NCBI RefSeq assembly: GCF_030269365.1 | Contig: NZ_BSTF01000001.1 | Coordinates: forward strand, 620,001-684,000 | Direction of reading: 5' to 3' | Source of the DNA: Lentzea sp. NBRC 102530 | GTDB taxonomy: Bacteria > Actinomycetota > Actinomycetes > Mycobacteriales > Pseudonocardiaceae | Length of the DNA: 64,000 bases | Part shown: positions 16,863-25,586 of the stretch, in pieces | Layout of the letters: each line of letters starts with the position of its first letter | How positions within the stretch are numbered: position 1 is the stretch's first letter | Notes under the pieces: generated by a model | What the model saw: only the letters and a program-made list of their open reading frames with translations | What the model was told of the DNA's origin: nothing | Databases searched by the model: none | Position numbers and translations under genes: made by a program

Positions 16863-18404
16863 TCACCTTCCGTTCAGGACAGACGCGCCGGGGTTGAAGA
16901 GGTCGGGAACGGTCCATCCGTTCAGGTCGTACTCGGCCATGCACTGCTCGGCGAAGCCCTTCATGGCGTCAGCGGCACCGGACTGCTGGGCGGCGAACAG
17001 CATCTCCGCGCGCACGCCCTCGTGGTTGCCGGAGTAGTTGCGCTCGTACAGCTCGTGCCGGCCGCCGAACTCGCTGCCGATCGAGTCCCAGATCAGCTTC
17101 ATCAGCTTCACCCGCTCGACGGCGTCCATGCCGTTCGACCCGCGCACGTACTTGTCGAGGTACGGTCGCGTCTCGTCGGACAGGAAGTCCTTGGCCGACG
17201 ACGGCAGGTAGATCAGCGCGGATCCCATGTCCTGCATGATGATCTCGCGGATGCGCGGGTAGCCGACGGTCATGAACCACCGGTACGCCAGGCCGAAGTC
17301 GAGGTGCGGCAGCACGGCGCCGTCCACCCACTCGTCCGGCTTCGCGCACATCGCCTCGGACAGCGCGTGGAACAGGTTGCGCCACCCGATGACCTCGCCG
17401 ACGCGGGTCTGGATGCCGCGGAAGTCCTTGACCCCGGTGGCTTCCACACCCTTGAGCAGCAGGCCGGCGATGAAGTCGAGCTTCACCGACAGCCGCGTGA
17501 CGCCGTGGAACGTGAAGCGGTGCAGGAACCCGGAACCGGGGAAGAACGTGCTGGCCTTCTCGGCGTCGCCGTAGATGAAGACGTTCTCCCACGGGATCTT
17601 CACCCGGTCCAGCACGAAGATCGTGTCGTTCTCGTCGAACCGCGACGACAGCGGGTAGTCGAACGGCCCGGTGGTGCGGTCCACGTTGTACGAGTAGGAG
17701 TTGCGGCAGATCAGCTTCATGCCGGGCGCGCCCATCGGCACCGTGCACACCAGCGCGAACTCGCGCTTCTTGATCGGCAGGCCGTAGTGCGCGATGAAGT
17801 TGTAGTTCGTGATCGCCGAACCCGTGGCCACGACCTTCGCGCCGGACACGACCAGGCCGTCGTCGCGCTCCTCCTCGACGTGCATGAACACGTCGCTGAC
17901 CTCGTCGGGGTTGCGGTTGCGGTCGACCGGCGGGTTGATGATCGCGTGGTTCCAGTACAGGACCTTCTCCTGCGACTCCTGGTACCAGCGCCGCGCGTTG
18001 TCCGCGAACGGGTTGTAGAAGTCCGCGTTGGCACCGAGGGTCCCGAGGAACGCGGCCTTGTAGTCGGGGCTGCGGCCCATCCAGCCGTAGGTCATCCGCG
18101 CCCACTCCGCGATGGCGGCGCGGTCGGCGTACAGATCCGCGCTGCTGCGGGGCGTGCGGAAGAACGGGTGCGTGAAGCCGCTGCTGCCGGTGTCGGTCGG
18201 CGCGGTCAGCACGGCCTGCTTGTCCGGGTCGTGCAACGCGTCGTACAACCGCGCGGTCATCCGGACGGAGTTGCGGAACGCCGGGTGCGTCGTGACGTCG
18301 CCGACCTTCTCGCCGCCGAGGAAGACCTCGCGTCCGTCCCGAATGGACTCGATGTACTCCTCGCCGGTCATCGGCCGGGTCGTGCGTTGCTGCTGCGTGG
18401 TCAT
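16863..18404 (-). CDS. FADH2-dependent aromatic hydroxylase, PheA1/HpaB family oxygenase component
   Basis: A 513-residue oxygenase of the 4-hydroxyphenylacetate 3-monooxygenase family that uses reduced flavin supplied by the neighbouring reductase to ortho-hydroxylate a phenol. Family features include [23 protein letters not shown] at the start, an acyl-CoA-dehydrogenase-like fold, and [12 protein letters not shown] in the middle. Sitting upstream of catA it should form catechol, so phenol is the likeliest substrate, as with the two-component PheA1/PheA2 of Rhodococcus; 4-hydroxyphenylacetate would give a product that catA does not use well. Two bp separate it from the reductase gene. Confidence 0.88.
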   Translation of the reverse strand: MTTQQQRTTRPMTGEEYIESIRDGREVFLGGEKVGDVTTHPAFRNSVRMTARLYDALHDPDKQAVLTAPTDTGSSGFTHPFFRTPRSSADLYADRAAIAEWARMTYGWMGRSPDYKAAFLGTLGANADFYNPFADNARRWYQESQEKVLYWNHAIINPPVDRNRNPDEVSDVFMHVEEERDDGLVVSGAKVVATGSAITNYNFIAHYGLPIKKREFALVCTVPMGAPGMKLICRNSYSYNVDRTTGPFDYPLSSRFDENDTIFVLDRVKIPWENVFIYGDAEKASTFFPGSGFLHRFTFHGVTRLSVKLDFIAGLLLKGVEATGVKDFRGIQTRVGEVIGWRNLFHALSEAMCAKPDEWVDGAVLPHLDFGLAYRWFMTVGYPRIREIIMQDMGSALIYLPSSAKDFLSDETRPYLDKYVRGSNGMDAVERVKLMKLIWDSIGSEFGGRHELYERNYSGNHEGVRAEMLFAAQQSGAADAMKGFAEQCMAEYDLNGWTVPDLFNPGASVLNGR

Positions 18405-18406
18405 GC

Positions 18407-18970
18407 CTAACCCTTCAGCGTTGAAGTGGTTCGCAGTGGGGCGAAGCCCGAGCCGAACCACCCGATGTCCGGGCAGTCGACGGAGCTCATCCAGTGGTCT
18501 GCGGTGCGGTCGGCGATCTCGCGGAACGCACCACCGAAGAACAGCAACGGATCGGCGTCGCTGGTGCTGAGGTGGGTGACCTCCCCGATGACGATCAGGT
18601 GGTCACCACCGTCGTACGTGCGCCACGGCAGACACGAGATGGTCGCGGCGTTGCCGAGCAGAACGGGGGCGGTCGGCCCGTCGGCCCAGCGCGGCGCGGG
18701 CCCCTGGGGGCGGCCCGCGAAGGTCCACGCCGCGTCGAGCTGGTCGGCGGCGAGGACGTTGACGGCGAACGGCTTGGCGTCGAGGAACCGGCAGGCCTTG
18801 GCCTTGCGGGTGAGCGTGACCTGGCACAGCGCCGGTTCCAGCGAGACGGCCGTGAAGGCGTTGACGGTCGCGCCGTGCGGCTCTCCGTCGTCGTTGCGGC
18901 AGGTCACGACCGTGACACCGGTGGCGAACCTGCCGAACCCGTTGCGGATTGTGCGGTGATCCAGAGTCAT
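18407..18970 (-). CDS. flavin reductase component of the two-component hydroxylase
   Basis: A 187-residue NAD(P)H:flavin oxidoreductase of the HpaC/PheA2 family. [30 protein letters not shown] and GRPQG are typical of the FMN-binding split barrel. It reduces free FAD/FMN, which diffuses to the oxygenase encoded next. ATG 18970 is preceded by AGGAGGAGCGGGAG. It is the first gene of the catechol operon. Its start is only 14 bp from the tandem palindromes presumed to bind the IclR regulator. Confidence 0.9.
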   Translation of the reverse strand: MTLDHRTIRNGFGRFATGVTVVTCRNDDGEPHGATVNAFTAVSLEPALCQVTLTRKAKACRFLDAKPFAVNVLAADQLDAAWTFAGRPQGPAPRWADGPTAPVLLGNAATISCLPWRTYDGGDHLIVIGEVTHLSTSDADPLLFFGGAFREIADRTADHWMSSVDCPDIGWFGSGFAPLRTTSTLKG

Positions 18971-18984
18971 CTCCCGCTCCTCCT

Positions 18985-19021
18985 GTACGCTGTGCGTACA
19001 ATGTGTACGCTTTGCGGTTAC
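18985..19021. promoter_or_regulatory. tandem palindromic operator between catechol operon and IclR gene
   Basis: The first copy, GTACGC-TGT-GCGTAC (18985-18999), is a perfect inverted repeat. Twenty bp later GTACGC-TTT-GCG-GTTAC (19005-19021) is an imperfect second copy with one inserted base. Two-turn spacing on one DNA face fits an IclR-family dimer-of-dimers. It abuts the ribosome site of the flavin reductase gene, so binding would block or set transcription of the operon. That the neighbouring IclR protein binds it is inference. Confidence 0.6.
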
Positions 19022-19080
19022 ATGAGGGTGCACCGACGTTGCGGCCGTGTCAACGGGTGATGGTGCGGAAAGATGGGGCG

Positions 19081-19878
19081 ATGACCAGCGGGGCGGACGA
19101 GCGCGACTTCATCCAGAGCATCGAGCGCGGGTTCGCCGTGCTGCTCGCGTTCGACGAGGAGAGGGTCAGCCCGAACCTCGCGGAACTGGCCGCCGCGACC
19201 AACCTGTCCCGCCCGGCGGTGCGCCGGATTCTCCTGACGCTGCAACGGTTGGGGTACGTGCGCAACGAGGGCACGCGGTGGACGCTCACTCCGCGCGTGC
19301 TGAGCATCGGGCAGCACTACTCGGCGTCCCACGCGATGATCGAGATCGCGCAGCCGCACCTGCTGGAGCTGTCCGCGAAGACCGGGGAGTCGGCGTCGCT
19401 CGCCGAGCTGGACGGACGCGACGCCGTCTACGTCGCCCGCGTGCCGGTGCGGCGGATCATGAGCATCAACGTGTCGGTCGGCACCCGCATCCCGGCGTTC
19501 GCGTCGTCGATGGGCCGCGTGCTGCTGGCGTGGGCACCGGACGCGCTGGTCGACGAGATCGTCGCCGCCGGGATGCCCGCACTCACCCGGCACACGGTCA
19601 CCGACGCCGACGCGTTCCGGGCGAACCTGCGCCAGGTTCGCTCGGACGGGTGGTCGATCGTGGCGGAGGAACTGGAGATCGGGCTGCTCTCGGTGTCCGC
19701 GCCCGTCCGCGACCGCACCGGGGAGGTGGTCGCCGCGCTCGCGTCGTCGACCTCCGTGGGGCGATCATCTGTGCAGGAGGTCCGCGGCGAGGTGGTGCCG
19801 TTGCTGCTCGACGCCGCGGAACGGATCAGCGCCGACCTGGGCCACAAGAGCACCGCGCGGCGTGAGGGCTTCTACTGA
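19081..19878 (+). CDS. IclR family transcriptional regulator
   Basis: A 265-residue regulator. An N-terminal winged helix (residues 10-75: FIQSIERGFAVLLAF, LAELAAATNLSRPAVRRILLTLQRLGYV) precedes the IclR effector domain (TGESASLAELDGRDAVYVARV). Pathway-specific IclR proteins (PcaR, CatR of actinobacteria) regulate beta-ketoadipate genes. It is divergent from the catechol operon across the tandem palindrome. ATG 19081 gives the expected length; an upstream in-frame ATG at about 19060 is possible. The effector is probably muconate or another pathway intermediate (inference). Confidence 0.88.
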   Translation: MTSGADERDFIQSIERGFAVLLAFDEERVSPNLAELAAATNLSRPAVRRILLTLQRLGYVRNEGTRWTLTPRVLSIGQHYSASHAMIEIAQPHLLELSAKTGESASLAELDGRDAVYVARVPVRRIMSINVSVGTRIPAFASSMGRVLLAWAPDALVDEIVAAGMPALTRHTVTDADAFRANLRQVRSDGWSIVAEELEIGLLSVSAPVRDRTGEVVAALASSTSVGRSSVQEVRGEVVPLLLDAAERISADLGHKSTARREGFY

Positions 19879-19898
19879 CGGTTGTACGAGGAGGACGG

Positions 19899-21203
19899 AT
19901 GTCCGCTCGGCCGAGGGTCCTGGTGATCGGTACCGGGTTCGCCGGATTCCATTGCCTGCGCACGCTGGAGCGCACTCTGCCGGAGAGCGCGGCCGAGCTC
20001 GTCGCGGTCAACCCGGTGGACTACATGCTCTACATCCCGCTGCTGCCCGAGGTCGCGGGCGGCGTGCTCGACCCGCGCCGGGTCGCCGTGCCGCTGCGCA
20101 ACAAGCTCAAACGCACCAGGCTCGTGCTCGGCGCCGCGACCGGCATCGACCTCGCCGGCAGGTGCGTGCGGGTCACTGACGTCGAGGGCCGCGCGCGCGA
20201 GATGGCGTTCGACCGGCTGCTGATCACGTCCGGCAGCGTCACCCGGCTGCTGTCGATCCCCGGCGTCGCCGAGCACGCGAAGGGCTTCCGGACCATCGCC
20301 GAGGCCATCCACCTGCGCGACCACGTGCTGCGGCAGCTCGAACTCGCCGACCAGTCCGACGATCCGGAAGAACGCCGCGCGCGGTGCACGTTCGTGGTGG
20401 TGGGCGCGGGCTACACGGGCACGGAGGTGCTCGCGCAGACGCAGCTGCTGACCCAGGACGCGTGGCGCCACCTGCCGGGCCTCAAGGACGTGAAACCGCG
20501 CTGGATCCTCGTCGACATCGCTCCCCGCGTACTACCCGGCCTCGATCCGCGACTGTCCGGACCGACGCACAAGGTGCTGCTCGAACGCGGAGCGGAGGTG
20601 AAGCTGGAGACGAGCTTGGAAGAGATGACCGCGACGTGCGCGCGGCTCTCCGACGGCAGCGAGATCCCGACGCGGACCGTGGTGTGGTGCGTCGGCGTGC
20701 GGCCCGACCCGCTGGTGAGCACGTTGAACAGGCCCGCGACCAACGGCCGGATCGACACCGACGCGCACCTGCGGGTCTGCGAGGACGTGTGGGCCGCGGG
20801 CGACGCCGCCGCCGTCCCCGACCTCGTCCGGCCGGGCGAGATCACGGCGATGACCGCCCAGCACGCCGAGCGCCAGGGCAGGACCGCCGCGCACAACATC
20901 GCGGCGTCGCTGGGCCACGGCACCTCGCGCGAGTACCGGCACAAGGACCTCGGGTTCGTGGTCGACCTCGGCGGCTGGCAGGCGGTCGCGAACCCGCTGG
21001 GCCTGCCGCTCACGAGCCTGCCCGCCAAGGCCGTGACCCGCAGCTACCACCTGATGGACCTGCCGTACGGGCGGTTCCGGACGGCGGCGAACTGGATCAC
21101 GGAACTGGGCGCCGGCAGGCAGATCACGCACTTCGGCGTCGTCCCCGACCGCGGGGTGAGCCTCGCGCAGGCCGACCTGCCCCCGTCGGCCGCGGGGCAC
21201 TGA
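19899..21203 (+). CDS. NAD(P)H dehydrogenase-like FAD oxidoreductase (NDH-2 type)
   Basis: A 434-residue flavoprotein with two dinucleotide folds: VLVIGTGFAGFHCLRTL at residues 7-23 (FAD) and FVVVGAGYTGTEVLA near residue 168 (NAD), plus VWAAGDAAAVPDL, the FAD-ribityl motif. The C-terminal amphipathic region (YRHKDLGFVVDLGGWQAVANPLG) resembles type II NADH:quinone oxidoreductases that sit on the membrane face. Its ribosome site, AGGAGGAC, is strong. It lies 20 bp after the IclR gene and could share its transcript. The terminator at 21216-21252 follows. Confidence 0.85.
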   Translation: MSARPRVLVIGTGFAGFHCLRTLERTLPESAAELVAVNPVDYMLYIPLLPEVAGGVLDPRRVAVPLRNKLKRTRLVLGAATGIDLAGRCVRVTDVEGRAREMAFDRLLITSGSVTRLLSIPGVAEHAKGFRTIAEAIHLRDHVLRQLELADQSDDPEERRARCTFVVVGAGYTGTEVLAQTQLLTQDAWRHLPGLKDVKPRWILVDIAPRVLPGLDPRLSGPTHKVLLERGAEVKLETSLEEMTATCARLSDGSEIPTRTVVWCVGVRPDPLVSTLNRPATNGRIDTDAHLRVCEDVWAAGDAAAVPDLVRPGEITAMTAQHAERQGRTAAHNIAASLGHGTSREYRHKDLGFVVDLGGWQAVANPLGLPLTSLPAKAVTRSYHLMDLPYGRFRTAANWITELGAGRQITHFGVVPDRGVSLAQADLPPSAAGH

Positions 21204-21215
21204 CGAGGACTTCGG

Positions 21216-21252
21216 GTGGAGGGTGGACGCCAGGGATTCGTCCGCCCTCCAC
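21216..21252 (+). terminator. intrinsic terminator after the NDH-2-like gene
   Basis: The 13-bp arms (21216-21228 and 21240-21252) pair with one U-G wobble around an 11-nt loop, starting 13 bp after the stop codon. Confidence 0.65.
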
Positions 21253-21259
21253 ACCCCCA

Positions 21260-21296
21260 GAGTTGACGATCGCTCAGTTCCATAAATCTGAGTTGA
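21260..21296. repeat. GAGTTGA half-site repeats before the XRE cassette
   Basis: GAGTTGA occurs at 21260-21266 and again at 21290-21296, 30 bp apart, in the leader of the XRE regulator gene. The second continues as a weak palindrome (GAGTTGA-TCGACCG). The same half-site forms a perfect 14-bp palindrome, GAGTTGATCAACTC, at 53791-53804 before the SNase-like gene. A role in autoregulation is inference. Confidence 0.35.
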
Positions 21297-21348
21297 TCGA
21301 CCGGGGAACGATCTCACGCGTCGGAAAGCGCGGTCAAGCCGACGCGGT

Positions 21349-21807
21349 GTGATCGCGGTCAACTACGATGTGCCGGTGGTAGCCCAGGGGGAACCGGCCT
21401 CGCTGGCCGCACGGCTGGACCGGCTGTTCAGAACGGTGCGCCCGGCGGGCCAGCGCGAGTACACCTACGAAGAGGTGGCCGGCGCGATCCGCGAGGCGGG
21501 CATCTCGATCTCGCACACCTACGTCTGGCAGCTGCGCAAGGGCCTGCGCGACAACCCGACGAAGCGCCACCTCGAAGGCCTCGCCCAGTTCTTCGGCGTG
21601 CCCACGTCGTACTTCCTCGACGACGACACCAGCGGCATCGAGGACCAGCTGGAACTGCTGGTCGCCCTGCGCGACAGCGATGTGCGCTCGCTGGCCCTGC
21701 GCGCCAACGGCCTCTCGCCCGCGAGCATCAAGGCCGTGCTCGGCATGATCCAGCACGCGCGGTCGATCGAGGGCCTGCCGCCGGCCGAGGACGACGAGTC
21801 GCGGTGA
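21349..21807 (+). CDS. XRE-type helix-turn-helix regulator
   Basis: A 152-residue DNA-binding protein. The lambda-repressor-like HTH lies at about residues 38-90 (YTYEEVAGAIREAGISISHTY, VWQLRKGLRDNPTKRHLEGLAQFFGVP), followed by a short acidic C-terminal domain. GTG 21349 begins the frame; GTG 21370 is an alternative. It is the first gene of a three-gene cassette with an ImmA/IrrE-like protease (GTGA overlap) and a DUF6545 membrane protein. In such pairs the protease cleaves the XRE repressor; that mechanism is known for ImmR/ImmA of ICEBs1 and only inferred here. Confidence 0.85.
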   Translation: MIAVNYDVPVVAQGEPASLAARLDRLFRTVRPAGQREYTYEEVAGAIREAGISISHTYVWQLRKGLRDNPTKRHLEGLAQFFGVPTSYFLDDDTSGIEDQLELLVALRDSDVRSLALRANGLSPASIKAVLGMIQHARSIEGLPPAEDDESR

Positions 21808-22298
21808 GGAGCTGGCGCCTGCTGCGGCGGCGGTCGCGCGACGTGCTCGCCGGGTTCGAGGTGCCGCGGCCGTTCTCGCTCGACGCGCTGTGCGAGCGGG
21901 TGTCCGCCAGTCGCGGGCGCCCGCTGCACCTGCACCCGTTGCCGTACGTCGCGGCCGCCGACCTGCCGTGCGGGCTGTGGGTGTCGACCGCCTCGGCCGA
22001 CCACGTCTACCACGCGCGCGGTGCGAGCAGGTTCCACCAGCAGAACATCGTCCTGCACGAGATCGGGCACGTGCTCTGCGGCCACGAACTCGGTGAGAGC
22101 GATCTCACCGAGCTGCTCGGCGACCTCGACCCTGCGGTGGTGCGGAAGGTGCTCATGCGCACCCGGTACTCGACGCCGCAGGAACAGGAGGCGGAGATGG
22201 TGGCCGCGCTGATCCGCGACCGGGCCGGCTGGACCGATCCCGCGCCGCGCCCGGACACCGGCCTGCGCTCGTTCGCCGAGAGCTTCGGGCTGCGGTGA
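21804..22298 (+). CDS. ImmA/IrrE-type metallopeptidase
   Basis: A 164-residue zinc peptidase with the HEXXH motif in LHEIGHVLCGH (about residues 88-98), followed by EQEAEMVAALI, which supplies the third-ligand glutamate. It starts at a GTG overlapping the XRE stop (GTGA), and its stop overlaps the next gene. Likely substrate: the co-encoded XRE regulator (inference from the ImmA/ImmR model). Confidence 0.87.
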   Translation: MRSWRLLRRRSRDVLAGFEVPRPFSLDALCERVSASRGRPLHLHPLPYVAAADLPCGLWVSTASADHVYHARGASRFHQQNIVLHEIGHVLCGHELGESDLTELLGDLDPAVVRKVLMRTRYSTPQEQEAEMVAALIRDRAGWTDPAPRPDTGLRSFAESFGLR

Positions 22299-23044
22299 TC
22301 GCGCTCGCGGTCTGGTGTTTCGCCCTGCTGCACCTGTGGGTGACGCGCCGGTCGTCGCGGGCCAGGCCGGTCGCGCTCGCCGTGGTGTGCTTCGCCTTGT
22401 CCGCCACCGTCCCGCCGCTCTGGTGGGCGGCCGGGCTCGCGGGGGTCGGCTGCATGGTGTGGTTCGGGCTCGGGAACGCCGGCTCCGCGCTGCTGGCACC
22501 GGTGTGGCTGGGGTGCACCGGTCTGCTGGTCAGCTGGAGCGACGTGGTGGTGCGCCTGAGCTTCCTGCTCGTCGCGCTGAGCGCCGTGGTCCACGCGGCC
22601 TCCGGCACGGTGCGGTGGGCGCGCCGGGCGCACGGGCACCGGCAGCTCGGTCCGTTGTGGACGGAGCTCGTCGCGGCCGTGCCGTCGGTGGTGCTGGGTG
22701 ACCCGCCGCGCTGGTGCGCGGGTCCGCTGGAACTGCGGCTGTACCGGCGAACCGTGGAGATCCGCGACGCGCAGCTGGAGGTGTCCGGCCGGGTTCCGCC
22801 GGACGTTCGCGCGTGGGCGGGGACGCGCCTGGAGGAGGCCGGCGTCACCTCCGCGCTGGCGCTGGACGCGTGCCTGCTGCGGATCGGCCTGGCCCTGCCG
22901 GAGGCGGCGCACCCGGCGGAGACCTCCGCCTGGTCCGCATCGTCCTCTTTGGACGAGGAACTGGCCGATCTGCGGGCCCTGCGACGGGAACTGCGCGATC
23001 CCGCCGTGATCGAGGTCGCACAGCGGAGCCTCACGCCCCGGTGA
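22295..23044 (+). CDS. MAB_1171c/DUF6545-type membrane protein, short form
   Basis: A 249-residue protein of unknown function. The first 105 residues contain three to four hydrophobic helices (IALAVWCFALLHLWV, VALAVVCFALSATVPPLWW, LLAPVWLGCTGLLV, LSFLLVALSAVVHA). The cytoplasmic C-terminal half contains the DUF6545-like region (ELRLYRRTVEIRDAQLEV). Typical relatives are about 380-420 residues with more helices, so this is a shortened version. ATG/GTG 22295 overlaps the protease stop. XRE, ImmA-like and this family co-occur widely in actinomycetes. The stop overlaps the DinB-like gene on the other strand by 14 bp. Confidence 0.75.
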   Translation: MIALAVWCFALLHLWVTRRSSRARPVALAVVCFALSATVPPLWWAAGLAGVGCMVWFGLGNAGSALLAPVWLGCTGLLVSWSDVVVRLSFLLVALSAVVHAASGTVRWARRAHGHRQLGPLWTELVAAVPSVVLGDPPRWCAGPLELRLYRRTVEIRDAQLEVSGRVPPDVRAWAGTRLEEAGVTSALALDACLLRIGLALPEAAHPAETSAWSASSSLDEELADLRALRRELRDPAVIEVAQRSLTPR

Positions 23045-23537
23045 CGCCGTCGACGCCCTCGCGCAGGAAGTCGGCGTGGCCGTTGTGCCGCGCGTACTCG
23101 TGGCACAGGTGGTTCATGACCAGTCGCAACGACACCTGCTCGCCCCAGCGCGGCTGGTAGCCCGTGACGTCGAGCGACTCGGCCTCGCGTTCGATCCGGC
23201 GCGCGTGCTCGACCTCGTGCTGCCACGCGGCGAACGCCTCGGCACGCGTGGAGTTCGAGGCGTCGTAGGCGACCTGGTAGTCGTTGTCCTCCGACCAGAC
23301 GAGGGGGACCTCCTCGCCGTTGATGACCTTGCGGAACCAGGTGCGCTCGACCTCGGCCATGTGCCGCACCAGGCTCAGCAACGTGAGCGCGGACGGCGGC
23401 ATCGAGCGGCGGCGCAGGTCCTCGTCGGACAGGCCGTCGCACTTCATCGCGAGGGTGGCGCGGTGGAAGTCCAGGAACGCGCGCAGGGTCTCGCGTTCGC
23501 CCGCCTGAAGCGGAGGACTGGGGCGTTCGGTGGTCAC
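23031..23537 (-). CDS. DinB/DUF664 family putative metal-dependent transferase
   Basis: A 168-residue four-helix-bundle protein. The metal-binding histidines are in LVRHMAEVERTWF and VMNHLCHEYARHNGHADFLRE. Actinobacterial members include mycothiol- or bacillithiol-dependent S-transferases, so a thiol-detoxification role is plausible but unproven. GTG 23537 gives the usual length; the frame further upstream is open but lacks a better start. Tail-to-tail overlap with the DUF6545 gene. Confidence 0.85.
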   Translation of the reverse strand: MTTERPSPPLQAGERETLRAFLDFHRATLAMKCDGLSDEDLRRRSMPPSALTLLSLVRHMAEVERTWFRKVINGEEVPLVWSEDNDYQVAYDASNSTRAEAFAAWQHEVEHARRIEREAESLDVTGYQPRWGEQVSLRLVMNHLCHEYARHNGHADFLREGVDGVTGA

Positions 23538-23638
23538 GGCCGCCAGTCTGCCTTGATCCGTTCGGGTGACGCAGGGCAACTGTCGAAGAGGTTCACGCGT
23601 GCCCTTGGCGTCAGTCGACTCTTGAGGGGGAGTTCGCG

Positions 23639-24655
23639 ATGCGCAGACGAGCGTTCGTGGCGGCGATGGGCCTTGCCTGCTCGGCTTTGGTGGCACCGGG
23701 GGTGGCGACGGCGGCGGAGGCGCCGTGCCAGTGGGTCGTGTCGAAGATAGAGGTGCCGGACGGGTACGACGCGAGGTGGACCTTCGTCAAAGGCGCGGTG
23801 AGCGGCGGTGAGTTCGCGGGCACGTCCCGCAAACCGGGCAGCGACAAGGACGAACTGGTCCTCTGGACGGGCGGCAAGCCGCGCGTGGTGCAGGAGACCG
23901 CGCACCTGCCGTTGCTGGACGTGAAGGGCGAGAACTCGGCGGGCACCGTGCTGCTGCAGAGCCAGATCTTCGGAGAGGACCGCGCGTCGGTCTTCCTCTA
24001 CTCGGGCGGCCACTGGGGTTCCGGAACGCTCACCCAGCTCTTCGCGCCGGCCGGGTACCGGCTCACGGGCGCGGTGGGTCTCAACGACCGCGGCGACGTG
24101 CTCACCGGTGCGGTCAAGACCGACGGCGGGCAGCACGTGGGCGTGTTGTTGTCCCCGTTCGCGGTGGGAGCGCGGATCATCGACTCGCCGGCCGGGCGCG
24201 TGCACGGCCTGGACGACGACGGCACCGTCCTCCTGCGACCCACCAGCCCGACCGGCGGAGCGTACTGGCGCGACGGACAGGTGACGCCGCTGGACACGGG
24301 CGGCGCGATGGTGTTCGCCGACGCGATCGGCGGCGGGACGGCGGGCGGCATGAAGATGTTCTTCGACCCGGTCGACCAGCAGGCGGTGTTGTGGGACCGC
24401 GACGGCCGCGCCACCGACGTCGAGGACGGCGGCACGGTCGTCGCCATCAACGCCCGCGGGCTCCTCGTCGGTGAGCGCAACGCCCTCAACGGTCCCCTGT
24501 CGGTGTGGCAGGGCACGAAGTTCCTCGCGGAACTGCCGATTCCCGCCGGTGCCCGGCTGGACGAGTACGACCGGTACGTCGTGAGCGACGACAACCAGGT
24601 CTTCGCTCCATCGCCCACGCACGGGCCGTTGCGCTGGAGCTGCACCGGCGTGTGA
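23639..24655 (+). CDS. secreted protein, beta-propeller-like, function unknown
   Basis: A 338-residue exported protein. The signal peptide is at residues 1-27 (MRRRAFVAAMGLACSALVAPG, cleavage after TAA/AEA). The mature protein has repeated segments of the form LNDRGDVLTG, LDDDGTVLLR and INARGLLVGERN that resemble HAF-type (extracellular propeller) repeats, like the gene at 26562. An N-terminal Cys (CQWVV) and C-terminal Cys (WSCTGV) may form a disulfide. ATG 23639 follows GAGGGGGAG. No enzymatic motif seen. Confidence 0.75.
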   Translation: MRRRAFVAAMGLACSALVAPGVATAAEAPCQWVVSKIEVPDGYDARWTFVKGAVSGGEFAGTSRKPGSDKDELVLWTGGKPRVVQETAHLPLLDVKGENSAGTVLLQSQIFGEDRASVFLYSGGHWGSGTLTQLFAPAGYRLTGAVGLNDRGDVLTGAVKTDGGQHVGVLLSPFAVGARIIDSPAGRVHGLDDDGTVLLRPTSPTGGAYWRDGQVTPLDTGGAMVFADAIGGGTAGGMKMFFDPVDQQAVLWDRDGRATDVEDGGTVVAINARGLLVGERNALNGPLSVWQGTKFLAELPIPAGARLDEYDRYVVSDDNQVFAPSPTHGPLRWSCTGV

Positions 24656-24716
24656 GGTGCCACATCACCGCCCTCTCCGATCGGCGCTAACGTTGCCGTG
24701 AGGAGAGGGGTGGCTG

Positions 24717-25583
24717 ATGACCCAGCAGCTCGACGAGGCCGAGTCGGCGTTCGCGGCGGCCCGGCCGAGGCTGTTCGGCATCGCCTACCGCATGACCGGC
24801 AGCGTCGCGGACGCCGAGGACCTCGTGCAGGAGGTGTGGCTGCGCTGGCAGCTCGCGGACCGCGCGTCCGTCCGCAACGCCGAGGCGTACCTCGCGACCG
24901 CGATCACCCGGCTCGCGATCAACGAGTCGCAGACCGCGCGCGCCCGCCGGGAGACCTACGTCGGGCCGTGGCTGCCCGAGCCCGTCGACACCACCGCGGA
25001 CCCGCAGGTCGGGGCCGAGCAGGGCGCGGTGCTGGAACTCGCGGTGCTGATGCTGCTGGAGAAGCTGACCCCGACCGAACGTGCCGCGTACGTGCTGCGC
25101 GAGGCGTTCGACTACCCGTACCGCGAGATCGCGGAGATCGTGCAGACCAGCGAGGTCGCGACGCGGCAGCTGGTGAGCCGGGCGCGCAAGCACCTCGCCG
25201 ACGAACGCCGGGTGCCGGTCGAGCGGGCGGACCAGCGCAAGCTGCTGGAGGCGTTCGTGGCGGCGGCGCAGGCCGGTGACCTGGCCGCGCTGGAGGAGCT
25301 GTTCGCGCAGGACGTCGTGAGCTGGTCCGACAGCAACGGCGCCATCCGCGCGGCCGGGCGCCCGCTCTTCGGCGCGGAGTCCCTGGCGAAGATCATCTCG
25401 GGCTGGGCGCCGTCGTTCTGGGCGGGCGCGGAGATGTCGTTCGTCGAGGCGAACGGGCAGAGCGCGGTGCGGCTCAGCAAGGCGGGCGACACCTACGCGG
25501 TGATCACCGTGACGGCGTCCTCCGAAGGCATCGACCAGGTGTTGTGGCTGGTCAACCCCGACAAGCTGGCTGCGTTCCGGTAG
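24717..25583 (+). CDS. sigJ: ECF41-family sigma factor with C-terminal SnoaL-like domain
   Basis: A 288-residue SigJ-like sigma factor. Region 2 is at residues 8-75 (RPRLFGIAYRMTGSVADAEDLVQEVWLRW), region 4 at residues 120-180 (REAFDYPYREIAEIVQTSEVATRQLVSR), and a SnoaL/NTF2-like domain follows from about residue 190 and ends with WLVNPDKLAAFR. ECF41 factors lack a separate anti-sigma; the C-terminal domain tunes activity. ATG 24717 follows GAGGAGAGGGG. The canonical ECF41 target promoter (TGTCACA) lies right after the gene, before a reductase gene, matching the usual sigma-plus-oxidoreductase arrangement. Confidence 0.9.
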   Translation: MTQQLDEAESAFAAARPRLFGIAYRMTGSVADAEDLVQEVWLRWQLADRASVRNAEAYLATAITRLAINESQTARARRETYVGPWLPEPVDTTADPQVGAEQGAVLELAVLMLLEKLTPTERAAYVLREAFDYPYREIAEIVQTSEVATRQLVSRARKHLADERRVPVERADQRKLLEAFVAAAQAGDLAALEELFAQDVVSWSDSNGAIRAAGRPLFGAESLAKIISGWAPSFWAGAEMSFVEANGQSAVRLSKAGDTYAVITVTASSEGIDQVLWLVNPDKLAAFR

Positions 25584-25586
25584 GCC

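Noticed and set aside
21349..23044. Reading the XRE/ImmA/DUF6545 cassette as part of an integrated element
   Set aside because: There is no integrase, relaxase, phage structural gene or att-like direct repeat nearby, and base composition matches the neighbours.
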